Source: Labrenzia sp. THAF82 (lineage in GTDB: Bacteria; Pseudomonadota; Alphaproteobacteria; Rhizobiales; Stappiaceae). Taken from it: 64,000 nt of DNA. The position numbers were made by a program, and so were the translations under genes. Where the stretch lies: NCBI RefSeq assembly GCF_009363435.1, contig NZ_CP045354.1:4058501-4122500 (forward strand). Reading direction: 5' to 3'. The notes under the pieces were generated by a model, which was not told the DNA's origin, ran no database searches, and saw only the letters and a program-made list of their open reading frames with translations. Shown here in pieces: positions 55,900 through 64,000 of the stretch. Within the stretch, counting starts at the first letter, position 1. Every line of letters starts with the position of its first letter.

Positions 55900-57687
55900 C
55901 TATTCGGCGGCCTGATTGCGGCTCTGGAACTGCAATTCGCACAAACGCCGGTAGGTACCATCATGCTCATAGAGCTCATCGTGCGTGCCACTTTCGATGA
56001 CTTTTCCCTGATCCATGACGTGGATCTTGTATGCGTGGCGCACTGTGCTGAGGCGATGGGCGATCACAAGTGTGGTGCGCCCCTGCATCAGTTTTTCCAA
56101 AGCCGACTGTATCTTTGCCTCTGATTCAGCATCGAGCGCTGATGTCGCTTCATCGAGCAGCAATATGGGAGCGTCCCTCAGCATTGCCCTGGCAATCGCA
56201 ATACGCTGGCGCTGACCGCCGGACAGATTGCTGCCCGCCTCACCGCAGCGTGTTTCATAGCCTTCCGGAAGACGGGCGATGAAGTCATGTGCGTTCGCCG
56301 AACGTGCTGCTTCTTCAATTTCTGCCTGAGTTGCGCCGGGCTTACCAACGGCAATGTTTTCTCGAACGCTGATATTGAATAGAAACGAATCCTGTCCGAC
56401 ATAGGCAACCTGGGAGCGCAAGGAGGCGATCTTGAACGATCGAATGTCTTCGCCGTCAACCTGAATTGCGCCTGACGCAGGGTCGTAAAACCTTTCAATC
56501 AACGCAAACACAGTGGATTTGCCAGCGCCAGAAGCGCCGACAAGAGCGGTCATTTTTCCTGGCTCAGCAACGAAGCTCGTTCCGGACAAGGCCGCGCTTT
56601 CGCCATAGGTGAACACAACGTCCTTGAGTTCGATCCGTCCGCCCCGCACCTCAAGGTCCCGAGAAGCTTCGGTGTCCTTCATTGCCGGCTCGCGGTCAAC
56701 GAGTTCATACATGAGCCGCAGGCCAACAATCTGCTTGCCAAGATTGACGTTCAATCTGGCAAGCCGCCTTGCCGGGTCATAGGCAAGCAGCAGCGCCGTA
56801 ATGAAGGAAAACAGCGCACCCGGATCCTGGTCGAGCTCAATCACCGAATATCCGCCGTAGAAAATCACCAAAGCAATGGCGAAGCCACCGAGCGTGTCCA
56901 TGAGCGGTGATGTTCGTGCCGTCAGCGAAGCAATCTTGTTCGATTGCCTTTGAACTTCCAGAACACCGACTTCCATGCGCTTTCGCATCGCCGGTTCCAT
57001 GCCAAAGGCCTTGACGATGCGCACACCAAGCACCGTTTCCTGAAGTGTCGCCTGGATCTTTGCGCTCGAGACAACCTGGCGCTTCACATAGAGCTTGACC
57101 CGGCGCACCAGGACAGCGACGCCGACGACGGCGGGCGGCATGATGATCAGGGCAAAGACACTCAGCAGCGGGTTCTGCACGACCATCACGAATACAAGGC
57201 CGATCAAAGTCAGGACATCACGGCCAATCGTGACGATTATCAGGTCAAGGGTAGTTCTTGCTGCCCCAACTCCCTGTGCGACCCGTACACCAATTTCCGC
57301 AAGAGACATCTTGTCGAAATAGGTCTGATCCTGTCGCACGAGGTGGTCAAACATCCGTCTTTGCAGGTCTGCGACAATAGAATTTCCCACGCGTGCCAGC
57401 ACAACCATCTGGCCAAATGTCGATGCGCCTTTGAGCGTGAAAATCAACAAGACAGCCAAGGCGATGACATAGACCATACCTGCGTCTTTGTTGACGAAGA
57501 CCTCGTTGACGACATCGCGCATGATCCAGGCGCTTGCCGCGGTTGTCGCCGCAATCATGGCCATGAATACGAACGCAAGCATGTATTTGGGAATGTAAGT
57601 TCTGAAATTCTCGCTGAACAAACGCTTGATCAGCTGAACCGTGCCATTCGGGTCCGTCCAGGTCTTCGATTTAAACGGGTTTCGCAC
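55900..57687 (-). CDS. MsbA-type ABC exporter (fused permease and ATPase)
   Basis: A 595-residue half-transporter with six membrane helices and a C-terminal ATPase. Walker A is GASGAGKST, the signature LSGGQRQRIAIARAML, Walker B ILLLDEATSALD, and the H-loop IAHRLSTVRHA. The best match is the lipid-A/lipid flippase-type exporter group. The substrate is not determined. GTG at 57687 with AAGGCGGC upstream is preferred; a start at 57762 would add 25 residues. aspS lies upstream on the same strand. Confidence 0.9.
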   Translation of the reverse strand: MRNPFKSKTWTDPNGTVQLIKRLFSENFRTYIPKYMLAFVFMAMIAATTAASAWIMRDVVNEVFVNKDAGMVYVIALAVLLIFTLKGASTFGQMVVLARVGNSIVADLQRRMFDHLVRQDQTYFDKMSLAEIGVRVAQGVGAARTTLDLIIVTIGRDVLTLIGLVFVMVVQNPLLSVFALIIMPPAVVGVAVLVRRVKLYVKRQVVSSAKIQATLQETVLGVRIVKAFGMEPAMRKRMEVGVLEVQRQSNKIASLTARTSPLMDTLGGFAIALVIFYGGYSVIELDQDPGALFSFITALLLAYDPARRLARLNVNLGKQIVGLRLMYELVDREPAMKDTEASRDLEVRGGRIELKDVVFTYGESAALSGTSFVAEPGKMTALVGASGAGKSTVFALIERFYDPASGAIQVDGEDIRSFKIASLRSQVAYVGQDSFLFNISVRENIAVGKPGATQAEIEEAARSANAHDFIARLPEGYETRCGEAGSNLSGGQRQRIAIARAMLRDAPILLLDEATSALDAESEAKIQSALEKLMQGRTTLVIAHRLSTVRHAYKIHVMDQGKVIESGTHDELYEHDGTYRRLCELQFQSRNQAAE

Positions 57688-57728
57688 GCCGCCTTGCCTT
57701 TTCAAGTGGGCTTTCGCCCCGAATGAAG

Positions 57729-57751
57729 CGAGGCCGGCCCAGCCGGCCTCG
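57729..57751. repeat. GC-rich hairpin between aspS and the ABC exporter
   Basis: CGAGGCCGG (57729-57737) and CCGGCCTCG (57743-57751) form a perfect 9-bp stem with a 5-base loop between the aspS stop and the exporter start. There is no T run on the minus strand, so it is not a canonical terminator; it could stabilise a 3' end or influence translation. Confidence 0.5.
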
Positions 57752-57814
57752 ACGTCCCTCACAGTGCTAGAGGGGTACTCTTAAAGTGCGGTCGCCCGCA
57801 AGTGGCCCTTTTAC

Positions 57815-59596
57815 TTAAGCTTCGGGCAGATTCAGGCGCAAATGCAAGTCCCGAAGCTGGGCTGAAGTTACATCGCTCGGAGCACCCATCATCAGATCTT
57901 CGGCTTTCTGGTTCATCGGGAAGAGCATGACTTCACGAATATTGGCCTCGTCTGCCAGCAGCATCACGATACGATCTATGCCGGCAGCGCAACCACCATG
58001 CGGCGGCGCTCCATATTGGAAGGCATTGACCATACCGCCGAAGCGATTGTTGACTTCCTCTGCAGGATACCCGGCAATCTCAAAAGCCTTGTACATGATT
58101 TCCGGCTTGTGGTTCCGGATAGCACCGGAAACAAGTTCATGTCCGTTGCAAGACAGATCGTATTGCCAGCCAAGAACTTCCAGCGGGTCACCTTCCAGCG
58201 CTTCCATGCCACCTTGAGGCATTGAGAATGGGTTGTGCTCAAAGTCGATCTCGCCGGTTTCCTCGTCCCGTTCATAGATCGGGAAGTCGACAATCCAGGC
58301 AAACTCAAACCGCTCCTTGTCGGTATGACCGAGTTCCTCGCCAATGATCACGCGCGCTTTTGCGGCAACGGCCGTGAACTGCTTCGGTTTTCCACCCAGG
58401 AAGAAGGCGGCATCACCGACCTCAAGACCGAGCTGAACACGAATGGCTTCCGTGCGTTCCGGACCAATGTTCTTGGCAAGCGGGCCGGCAGCCTCCGTGG
58501 AACCGTCTTCTGCCTTGCGCCAGAAGATATATCCCATGCCTGGAAGACCTTCGCCCTGTGCGAACTTGTTCATGCGGTCACAGAACTTGCGGCTGCCGCC
58601 TTTCGGTGCCGGAATAGCGCGAATTTCGGTACCAGGCTGCTCCAGGAGATTTGCAAAGATTGCAAAGCCCGATCCGGCAAAATGTTCCGAAACGATCTGC
58701 ATCTTGATCGGGTTTCTCAGATCCGGCTTGTCGGTGCCGTACCAGAGCGCGGAATCCTTATAGGAGATCTGCGGCCAACTGCGGTTGACCGGACGTCCTT
58801 TTCCAAAACGCTCGAAGCACCCTGCAATCACCGGTTCGATCGTGTCGAAGACTTCCTGCTGGGTGACGAAGGACATTTCCATGTCGAGCTGATAAAAGTC
58901 TGTGGGCGAGCGGTCAGCGCGCGGATCCTCGTCGCGGAAACACGGGGCGATCTGAAAATACTTGTCAAAGCCGGAAACCATCAGCAGCTGCTTGAACTGC
59001 TGAGGAGCTTGCGGGAGTGCATAGAACTTTCCAGGATGCAGACGCGACGGCACCAGGAAGTCTCGCGCACCTTCCGGTGAAGACGCAGTGATGATCGGTG
59101 TCTGAAATTCGTTGAAGCCGATGTCCCACATGCGATCCCGCAGATCGCGGACGACGTTTGACCGCAGGATCATGTTGTCGTGCAGCTTTTCGCGGCGCAA
59201 GTCGAGGAACCGGTACTTCAGGCGAACTTCTTCCGGGTAGTCCAGCTCACCAAAGACAGGCAGCGGCAGCTCCTTGGCAGAACCAAGCACTTCCATTTCG
59301 CGGATAAAGACTTCAATTTCACCTGTCGGCAGATCAGGATTAATGGTTTCGTCCGTCCGCTTTTTCACATTCCCGTCGATGCGTATGCACCATTCAGAGC
59401 GCACCGTCTCGGCGAGCCCGAAGGCATCCGAATCGGGATCGACAACACATTGTGTCACGCCGTAATGATCGCGCAAATCGATGAACAGCACCCCGCCATG
59501 ATCTCGGACCCGGTGAACCCAGCCGGAAAGACGGATGGTCTGGCCTTCGTCGGTCAGACGGAGATCACCGCACGTGTGACTACGGTAGGGGTGCAT
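57815..59596 (-). CDS. aspS: Aspartyl-tRNA synthetase
   Basis: A 593-residue class II synthetase of the bacterial type. It has an OB-fold anticodon domain (residues 1-105, [20 protein letters not shown]), class II motif 2 ([19 protein letters not shown]), the GAD insertion domain and motif 3 ([11 protein letters not shown]). In Alphaproteobacteria AspRS is usually non-discriminating and works with GatCAB; that role here is inference. The ATG at 59596 opens the usual [13 protein letters not shown]. rnd and ppx are a few kilobases away, as in related genomes. Confidence 0.97.
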   Translation of the reverse strand: MHPYRSHTCGDLRLTDEGQTIRLSGWVHRVRDHGGVLFIDLRDHYGVTQCVVDPDSDAFGLAETVRSEWCIRIDGNVKKRTDETINPDLPTGEIEVFIREMEVLGSAKELPLPVFGELDYPEEVRLKYRFLDLRREKLHDNMILRSNVVRDLRDRMWDIGFNEFQTPIITASSPEGARDFLVPSRLHPGKFYALPQAPQQFKQLLMVSGFDKYFQIAPCFRDEDPRADRSPTDFYQLDMEMSFVTQQEVFDTIEPVIAGCFERFGKGRPVNRSWPQISYKDSALWYGTDKPDLRNPIKMQIVSEHFAGSGFAIFANLLEQPGTEIRAIPAPKGGSRKFCDRMNKFAQGEGLPGMGYIFWRKAEDGSTEAAGPLAKNIGPERTEAIRVQLGLEVGDAAFFLGGKPKQFTAVAAKARVIIGEELGHTDKERFEFAWIVDFPIYERDEETGEIDFEHNPFSMPQGGMEALEGDPLEVLGWQYDLSCNGHELVSGAIRNHKPEIMYKAFEIAGYPAEEVNNRFGGMVNAFQYGAPPHGGCAAGIDRIVMLLADEANIREVMLFPMNQKAEDLMMGAPSDVTSAQLRDLHLRLNLPEA

Positions 59597-59765
59597 TCTT
59601 GTTCCTCGACATTATTCTTGGCATGGAAAATCATTACGGCCCGCCGGAGGCAGGCCGTGTCGGGCTGCACAAGCCATGTTGCGAGGCGAAAGTCAAGGGA
59701 GACGCCGCCATGCGCACCGGGAGTTCCTGATCGTTTCCCTCCCTCCCCGGTCCATTCCCGTCTCT

Positions 59766-60098
59766 TCAGTCTTGCTGACGCTGCTCCAGGTATTCACGGG
59801 ACCAGTCTTCCAACTGGTCCAGAATTGGTTTCAGCCTTTGTCCGTGTGAACTCAGACTGTATTCCACCTTGGGCGGGACTTGGGCGTAAACCTCTCGCTC
59901 GATAATACCGCTCTCTTCGAGTTCCCTCAGCTGCTTGGTCAGCATGCGCTGTGAAATTGATGGAATCATCCTGTGCAACTCATTGAAACGCATTGTTTTC
60001 CGGCAAATACACCAGAGAATCATGCCTTTCCACTTTCCACCGATTACACCAAGAGCGGTTTCGGTTGGGCAGAACATTGGATCGATCAGCGTTCCCAT
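59766..60098 (-). CDS. HxlR family transcriptional regulator
   Basis: A 110-residue winged-helix regulator. The N-terminus MGTLIDPMFCPTETALGVIG places Cys10 in the position where YodB/HypR-type HxlR sensors have a redox cysteine. Two more cysteines lie at 30 and 32. The DNA-binding helices follow (FNELHRMIPSISQRMLTKQL). The ATG at 60098 follows GGGA; an upstream TTG at 60110 is less likely. It is divergent from an OYE reductase (60211), the classic arrangement for a quinone/diamide-responsive pair. Confidence 0.88.
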   Translation of the reverse strand: MGTLIDPMFCPTETALGVIGGKWKGMILWCICRKTMRFNELHRMIPSISQRMLTKQLRELEESGIIEREVYAQVPPKVEYSLSSHGQRLKPILDQLEDWSREYLEQRQQD

Positions 60099-60127
60099 AA
60101 CAAATCCCAATAGTTACTTTTTTGTAT

Positions 60128-60135
60128 GTATATAC
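60128..60135. promoter_or_regulatory. Candidate operator in the HxlR/OYE divergent promoter
   Basis: The palindrome GTATATAC lies in the 112-base divergent region, flanked by A/T-rich half-sites (TTTTTG and CAAAA). HxlR sites are typically short dyads, but the consensus for this subgroup is not known to me, so this is only a candidate. Confidence 0.3.
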
Positions 60136-60210
60136 CAAAATATTGCGTACTTGTCAGAAAGTCATGTGTTTTCTACCTCTGGGCCATCGCGTTCACCAGA
60201 TGGAAAAACC

Positions 60211-61323
60211 ATGTCCAACCAAACTGCACTCCTGAGTCCGGCAACTATCGGGTCAAAATCATTTTCAAACCGACTGGTGCTTGCACCTATGTCGCGTACA
60301 TCGGCTGAACCAGACGGTACTCCCACTGCTGAAATGGCGAGCTACTATGCTGGCTTTGCGCGTGGCGGCTTTGGTCTGCTGATCGCTGAAGGGGCCTTTG
60401 TCGACGCCAACTATTCGCAATGCTACGGCAATCAGCCTGGCCTTGTTACAGATAGCCACGAGGCAGGCTGGCGGACCGTAGTCGAAGCGGTCAAACGGGA
60501 AAACGGCAAGATCATACTGCAACTCATTCATGCCGGCGCGGTGTCACAATTTGTGGAGAGAGCCTTTGCGCCGTCGCCTGTGCGCCCCATGGGTGAAATG
60601 CTTCAGGGATATGGGCCACGCCAGGGACCTTATGACACGCCCGGGGAGCTGTCGGTGAGCGACATTCGCGCCATATGTTCCGCCTTTGTGGATGCAGCCA
60701 AGCGAGCTGAAGCCGCAGGCTTCGATGGCGTGGAGATCCACTGTGCCAACGGGTATCTGCTCGATCAGTTCCTCACACCGGAAACCAATCTGCGCAACGA
60801 TACTTATGGAGGGACCCTTGAAGACCGGCTGCGCCTGACAACCGATATTTTATCAATGTGCCAACAAAAAACCTCTCCGGATTTCCTCGTTGGTGTGCGC
60901 CTTTCCCAGGCCAAGGCAACTGTTCAGGACTATTTCTGGCCAAACGGCCTTGAAGATGCCCGAGTGATATTCAGCGCGGTTGCCGAAGCTGGGGCCAACT
61001 TCATCCACCTTGCAAGCGAAAAAGGCGGTTACACCTACCACAGCACAACAAAAACAGGTGAGAACCTCACTGCTTTTGCACGCAGTCTTACGGGCCTGCC
61101 GGTGATTGCCAATGGCGGGCTTCAGGACATTGGCTTGGCGAACCAGGTCATTGCAGACCAGCTCGCGGACTTTGTTTCCATCGGCAAGGCTGCCATGCTC
61201 AATCCGGACCTCCCGAAAAAGATTGCCTCAGGCGCACCTCTTCGTGATTTCACATTCGAGATGTTCAAGTACGGGGTCTCGGTCAATGCACAGCTCAAAT
61301 GGGAAGCTGAGCAACGCGCATAA
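60211..61323 (+). CDS. Alkene reductase, Old Yellow Enzyme family (second copy)
   Basis: A 370-residue FMN-dependent OYE homologue. Motifs: LVLAPMSRTSAEPDG, LQLIHAGAVSQFV, FDGVEIHCANGYLLDQFLTP, ETNLRNDTYGGTLEDRLRL, and FVSIGKAAMLNPDLPKKI for phosphate binding. Compared with the nemA copy (12075-13181), HVG is replaced by HAG and the HAANG by HCANG, so substrate range may differ. The ATG at 60211 is 112 bases from the HxlR start. Reaction type (C=C reduction of activated alkenes) is from family knowledge. Confidence 0.92.
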   Translation: MSNQTALLSPATIGSKSFSNRLVLAPMSRTSAEPDGTPTAEMASYYAGFARGGFGLLIAEGAFVDANYSQCYGNQPGLVTDSHEAGWRTVVEAVKRENGKIILQLIHAGAVSQFVERAFAPSPVRPMGEMLQGYGPRQGPYDTPGELSVSDIRAICSAFVDAAKRAEAAGFDGVEIHCANGYLLDQFLTPETNLRNDTYGGTLEDRLRLTTDILSMCQQKTSPDFLVGVRLSQAKATVQDYFWPNGLEDARVIFSAVAEAGANFIHLASEKGGYTYHSTTKTGENLTAFARSLTGLPVIANGGLQDIGLANQVIADQLADFVSIGKAAMLNPDLPKKIASGAPLRDFTFEMFKYGVSVNAQLKWEAEQRA

Positions 61324-61378
61324 AGTCGTCCGCAAGCATGCTGAAACCCGTTTTCGGCGTGCCGCTCAAGATAAAATC

Positions 61379-61400
61379 TGCCCCGGATTTGTCCGGGGCA
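61379..61400 (-). terminator. Terminator hairpin between OYE and ParA-like genes
   Basis: A perfect 9-bp stem, TGCCCCGGA (61379-61387) with TCCGGGGCA (61392-61400), has a 4-base loop. On the minus strand it is followed by GATTTTATCTT, supporting termination of the ParA-like gene; no T run follows on the plus strand. Confidence 0.7.
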
Positions 61401-61501
61401 ATGCCGTCATCCTTAATATCTGTGTGATAAACTTGGCAGCAATGCCGATAGGCTTGCAGTCTTTGGCTCATTCATCGCCCGCTCCAACCGGGAAAAGACC
61501 A

Positions 61502-62128
61502 TCAGGTATCCACCGCCTGAAGCAGCGGATGCCATTGGCCACGGATTTCGTGAGACTTGTTGTCCATCACATCAAAGACCCCTGTTCCCGCGGCTGCGTG
61601 CCGCGCATAAAGAACACGATCGGAAATTCTGGCCAACAGCGGGTAGCCCTTCTTCGACAGCGTCTGTTCAAGGTCAGCGACCTGCGTTGACCGCCTGTTG
61701 ATTCGATTGGCCACCACCAATATCTCGGCTTTGCCTTTGCGAACACGTTTGATGTCCGAAATACCGTCCAGGAATTTCAACGTGGCATTCCAGTCAAAAG
61801 CGCTTGCCAGAACCGGGACCACGATGTCGGATGCTTCTGCGATGAGGTTCTTGGCCAGTTCTGATCTCAGGCCTCCCGGTCCGTCGATTACGATCGCGTC
61901 CAGGTTCTTGTCCTTTTCACCAATCGCGCTTTCCTTCGTCCAGTTCAAAGCCTCGATTTTGTTGAGATGCTTGGGACGACGCTTCACCCATGCAAGCGCA
62001 GACTTCTGACGATCGGCATCGGCGAGAGCCACGTCTTCTCCTCGGGCGGCGAGAGCAACGGCGAGATTCGTGGCCACGGTTGTCTTCCCGCAGCCCCCTT
62101 TGGAATTCACCACAAGTATCTTGCGCAT
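61502..62128 (-). CDS. ParA/MinD-family ATPase, orphan
   Basis: A 208-residue P-loop ATPase with the deviant Walker A KGGCGKTT (residues 9-16), a conserved DADRQKSALAW and the ParA-type DAIVIDGPGG for Walker B-like function. It is shorter than plasmid ParA and lacks an N-terminal DNA-binding domain, so it belongs to the small MipZ/MinD/ParA-like group. No parB or parS is nearby. The ATG at 62128 follows GGGAAG; a GTG at 62134 is also in frame. Likely positions a protein or complex in the cell; which one is unknown. Confidence 0.82.
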   Translation of the reverse strand: MRKILVVNSKGGCGKTTVATNLAVALAARGEDVALADADRQKSALAWVKRRPKHLNKIEALNWTKESAIGEKDKNLDAIVIDGPGGLRSELAKNLIAEASDIVVPVLASAFDWNATLKFLDGISDIKRVRKGKAEILVVANRINRRSTQVADLEQTLSKKGYPLLARISDRVLYARHAAAGTGVFDVMDNKSHEIRGQWHPLLQAVDT

Positions 62129-62271
62129 ATACACTTCCCAGTCCCGACAGGTTTCGCTTCAGCTCATTTCAACATAGGCGCACATTTTGCGCCTTTACAA
62201 GTAGAGTGCTGTCCAAAAATGCCATTTCGTGGCGACAAAGCGGCAGAACTCAGGTATAGCTGAACATCACC

Positions 62272-63456
62272 ATGCATGTGATTACAAAAACAAAAGACCT
62301 CGCCGCTGCCTGTCAGCGCCTTGCAGCAAATGACTACGTTACGGTCGACACGGAATTTCTCCGTGAAACCACTTTCTGGCCGAAGCTCTGCGTGATTCAA
62401 ATGGCAGGGCCAGACATGGCTTTCATCGTCGACGCGCTCTCCGAAGGGCTTGATCTGGAACCTTTTTTCGAGCTCATGCGTGACGCAAGTGTGACCAAGG
62501 TGTTCCACGCGGCGCGGCAGGATATTGAAATCATCTACCATTTGGGTGAACTCATCCCGGCCCCGCTTTTTGACACTCAGGTCGCGGCGATGGTCTGTGG
62601 TTTTGGCGACTCAATTTCCTACGATCAACTAATCTACAAGGTCACCGGTGCCCGGATTGACAAGTCGTCCCGGTTTACCGACTGGGCCCGGCGTCCGCTT
62701 ACCAACAAGCAGCTCGACTACGCGCTTGCCGACGTCACCCATCTTCGGGACGCCTACCAATTCCTGAAGGCGAACCTGGCCGAACAGAACCGCAGTCACT
62801 GGGTTCAGGACGAGATGGAAGTGCTGACGTCTGTCACCACTTACAGAACGGTTCCCGAGCAAGCCTGGAAACGGCTGAAGCTTCGGGTGCGCAAACCCAT
62901 CGAACTGGCCGTGATGATGGAAGTCGCGGCCTGGCGCGAAAGAGAAGCCCAATCCCGTAATGTACCGCGCAGCCGTGTTGTGAAGGACGATGCAATCTAT
63001 GAGCTCGCCGCACAACAACCACAGGACACGGAAGCCCTCGGACGGCTGAGAACCATTCCCAGAGGTTTCGAGCGTTCCAAATCGGCCGACGAAATCCTGA
63101 AGTCGGTTCGCAAAGCGCTTGCCCTTCCAAAAGAAAAACTGCCGAAACTGCCAAAGGGACGCCAGGCACCTGACGGATCAGCGGCCGCCGTCGATCTCCT
63201 GAAAGTTCTCCTAAAGCTTGTCAGCGAAGCCAATGGCGTTGCGGCAAAGGTGATCGCGACAGTCGACGATCTTGAAAAGATCGCAGCGGACGATGCTGCT
63301 GACGTTGCCGCCATGAAGGGATGGCGCCGGGAGCTCTTCGGAGAAACTGCTTTGAAACTGAAGCGCGGCGAAGTCGCCCTTGCTTTCCAGAACCGGCAGA
63401 TAGTCGCTCTCGATCAACCAGCTCCGGCTGAGCCCAAAAGGCAGGCGGCGGAATAA
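62272..63456 (+). CDS. rnd: Ribonuclease D
   Basis: A 394-residue 3'-5' exoribonuclease that trims tRNA and other stable RNA. The DEDDy motifs are visible: VDTEFLRET (Exo I), HAARQDIEIIYH (Exo II), QLDYALADVTHLRDAY (Exo III). An HRDC domain follows around residues 220-300. The C-terminus is longer than in E. coli, as is usual for Alphaproteobacteria. It lies near aspS and convergent to ppx, a conserved neighbourhood. Confidence 0.93.
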   Translation: MHVITKTKDLAAACQRLAANDYVTVDTEFLRETTFWPKLCVIQMAGPDMAFIVDALSEGLDLEPFFELMRDASVTKVFHAARQDIEIIYHLGELIPAPLFDTQVAAMVCGFGDSISYDQLIYKVTGARIDKSSRFTDWARRPLTNKQLDYALADVTHLRDAYQFLKANLAEQNRSHWVQDEMEVLTSVTTYRTVPEQAWKRLKLRVRKPIELAVMMEVAAWREREAQSRNVPRSRVVKDDAIYELAAQQPQDTEALGRLRTIPRGFERSKSADEILKSVRKALALPKEKLPKLPKGRQAPDGSAAAVDLLKVLLKLVSEANGVAAKVIATVDDLEKIAADDAADVAAMKGWRRELFGETALKLKRGEVALAFQNRQIVALDQPAPAEPKRQAAE

Positions 63457-63495
63457 GCGGACGAACACCATGCCGTCTCGCAAGAGGCTCAAGAC

Positions 63496-64000
63496 CTAGC
63501 CGGCGTTGATCTCAACCGTCGCGCTGATTGCCTTGCCCAGTTGTGCCGCCCGCTTGCGCAGGCGTTCGCCTTCGAGATCCGCCAGCTTTTTGCCGAGATC
63601 GAGCGAAATTCCTCCCTCGACCGATGAGATGCCCACATGCGGTAGCGTACCAGCCATGGAGGCGCTCAGGAGCGATGCAACACGCAGCGTTGCACCCAGT
63701 ACCTTGGCTCGAATACGCAGTCGGTCCGTGAACAGCTGCCGGATCACTGTGGACAGAGCCCCTTCTCTCAAGCCCTGGTGCCGGTAAAAGACCGCCGCTG
63801 CCAGATACGCCCGGCTCGCATGGTCCAGACCGACAAACGACGCGTTGGAAATGATGTTCAAGCTCTGCTCGCCACGATAGTCCGGATGTGCACGCCATCC
63901 GATGTCGGACAACAGGCAGGCGGCGTGTCGCAAGCGTGTTTCGTTCGCTGTTTCCTCGATTTCCAGAACCTTGAACAACTTGTCCGTCCAGGCAATCAGC
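63496..64000 (-). CDS. ppx: Exopolyphosphatase (Ppx/GppA), C-terminal part, 5' end outside window
   Basis: The frame is open to the window end, so only the C-terminal ~167 codons are present. They carry the HD-like C-terminal domain of Ppx/GppA proteins (HAACLLSDIGWRAHPDYRGE and GLDHASRAYLAAAVFYRHQG), ending VEINAG. A TTG at 63978 is internal, not a start. The full protein would hydrolyse polyphosphate or pppGpp. Ppx next to rnd and ppk is common in Rhizobiales; ppk is not visible here. Confidence 0.88.
   Translation of the reverse strand, partial: LIAWTDKLFKVLEIEETANETRLRHAACLLSDIGWRAHPDYRGEQSLNIISNASFVGLDHASRAYLAAAVFYRHQGLREGALSTVIRQLFTDRLRIRAKVLGATLRVASLLSASMAGTLPHVGISSVEGGISLDLGKKLADLEGERLRKRAAQLGKAISATVEINAG

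Noticed and set aside
1..64000. tRNA, rRNA, CRISPR, insertion sequences, attachment sites or plasmid origin
   Set aside because: A read of the intergenic regions showed no cloverleaf-like or TTCGAATC-type sequence, no repeat-spacer array, no transposase or integrase frame and no replication gene. A tRNA search program would be needed to be certain.

Overview
The window looks like chromosomal DNA of an alphaproteobacterium of the order Hyphomicrobiales (Rhizobiales), possibly a marine Stappiaceae such as Roseibium/Labrenzia. The genus is an inference. Order-level markers are a fused anthranilate synthase TrpE(G) behind a Trp-codon leader peptide, DivK, an EipB-type envelope protein, a DUF3572 protein, and the gene order pyrB / dihydroorotase-like / plsY-dprA / topA-rnr / rpmG / divK / dinB. 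I see no rRNA, tRNA, CRISPR array, insertion sequence or phage segment. It reads as ordinary core genome with accessory transport and regulatory genes.

Layout. 1-1258: start of sthA (minus strand, cut by the window edge). 1533-3935: trp attenuator and trpE(G). 4004-6843: TerB-like protein, a secreted caspase-fold pseudoenzyme and a membrane hydrolase. 6971-11983: ilvD, a sugar-porter MFS protein, an AraC regulator and a DUF4345 membrane protein. 12075-13892: an Old Yellow Enzyme (OYE) reductase with its TetR regulator and three matching operators. 13996-20827: orphan ABC binding protein, SH3-domain envelope protein, lytic transglycosylase, CPBP membrane protein, cupin and metallo-beta-lactamase-fold hydrolase. 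21087-24986: ruvX, AEC transporter, pyrB and a catalytically dead dihydroorotase homologue. 25081-27203: exported esterase and DUF3108 protein. 27345-36385: plsY-dprA, then topA-rnr-DUF983-NUDIX with overlapping ends, RidA and rpmG. 36898-39722: divK, DUF3572, HAD-like protein and dinB. 39747-46578: eipB, RidA-GDPD-FemAB cluster, tandem GNAT, and an OxyR-like regulator without redox cysteines upstream of an ABM-domain protein, then two very small proteins. 46868-51690: TetR-MFP-RND efflux operon with a duplicated operator. 51841-57687: CSS-EAL phosphodiesterase, PfkB kinase, unknown secreted protein and MsbA-type ABC exporter. 57815-64000: aspS, HxlR/OYE divergent pair, ParA-like ATPase, rnd and ppx (cut by the window edge).

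Two themes recur. Several proteins keep a fold but lack catalytic or sensory residues: the caspase-like protein, the dihydroorotase homologue next to pyrB, and the OxyR-like regulator. Electrophile or redox handling is also repeated: two OYE reductases beside different cysteine-containing regulators, the OxyR-like protein with an OxyR-type operator, the transhydrogenase and the RND pump. The most informative non-coding element is the trp attenuator, whose promoter spacing predicts a leaderless leader-peptide mRNA. I found no obviously new multi-gene system; the leads are listed as separate findings.
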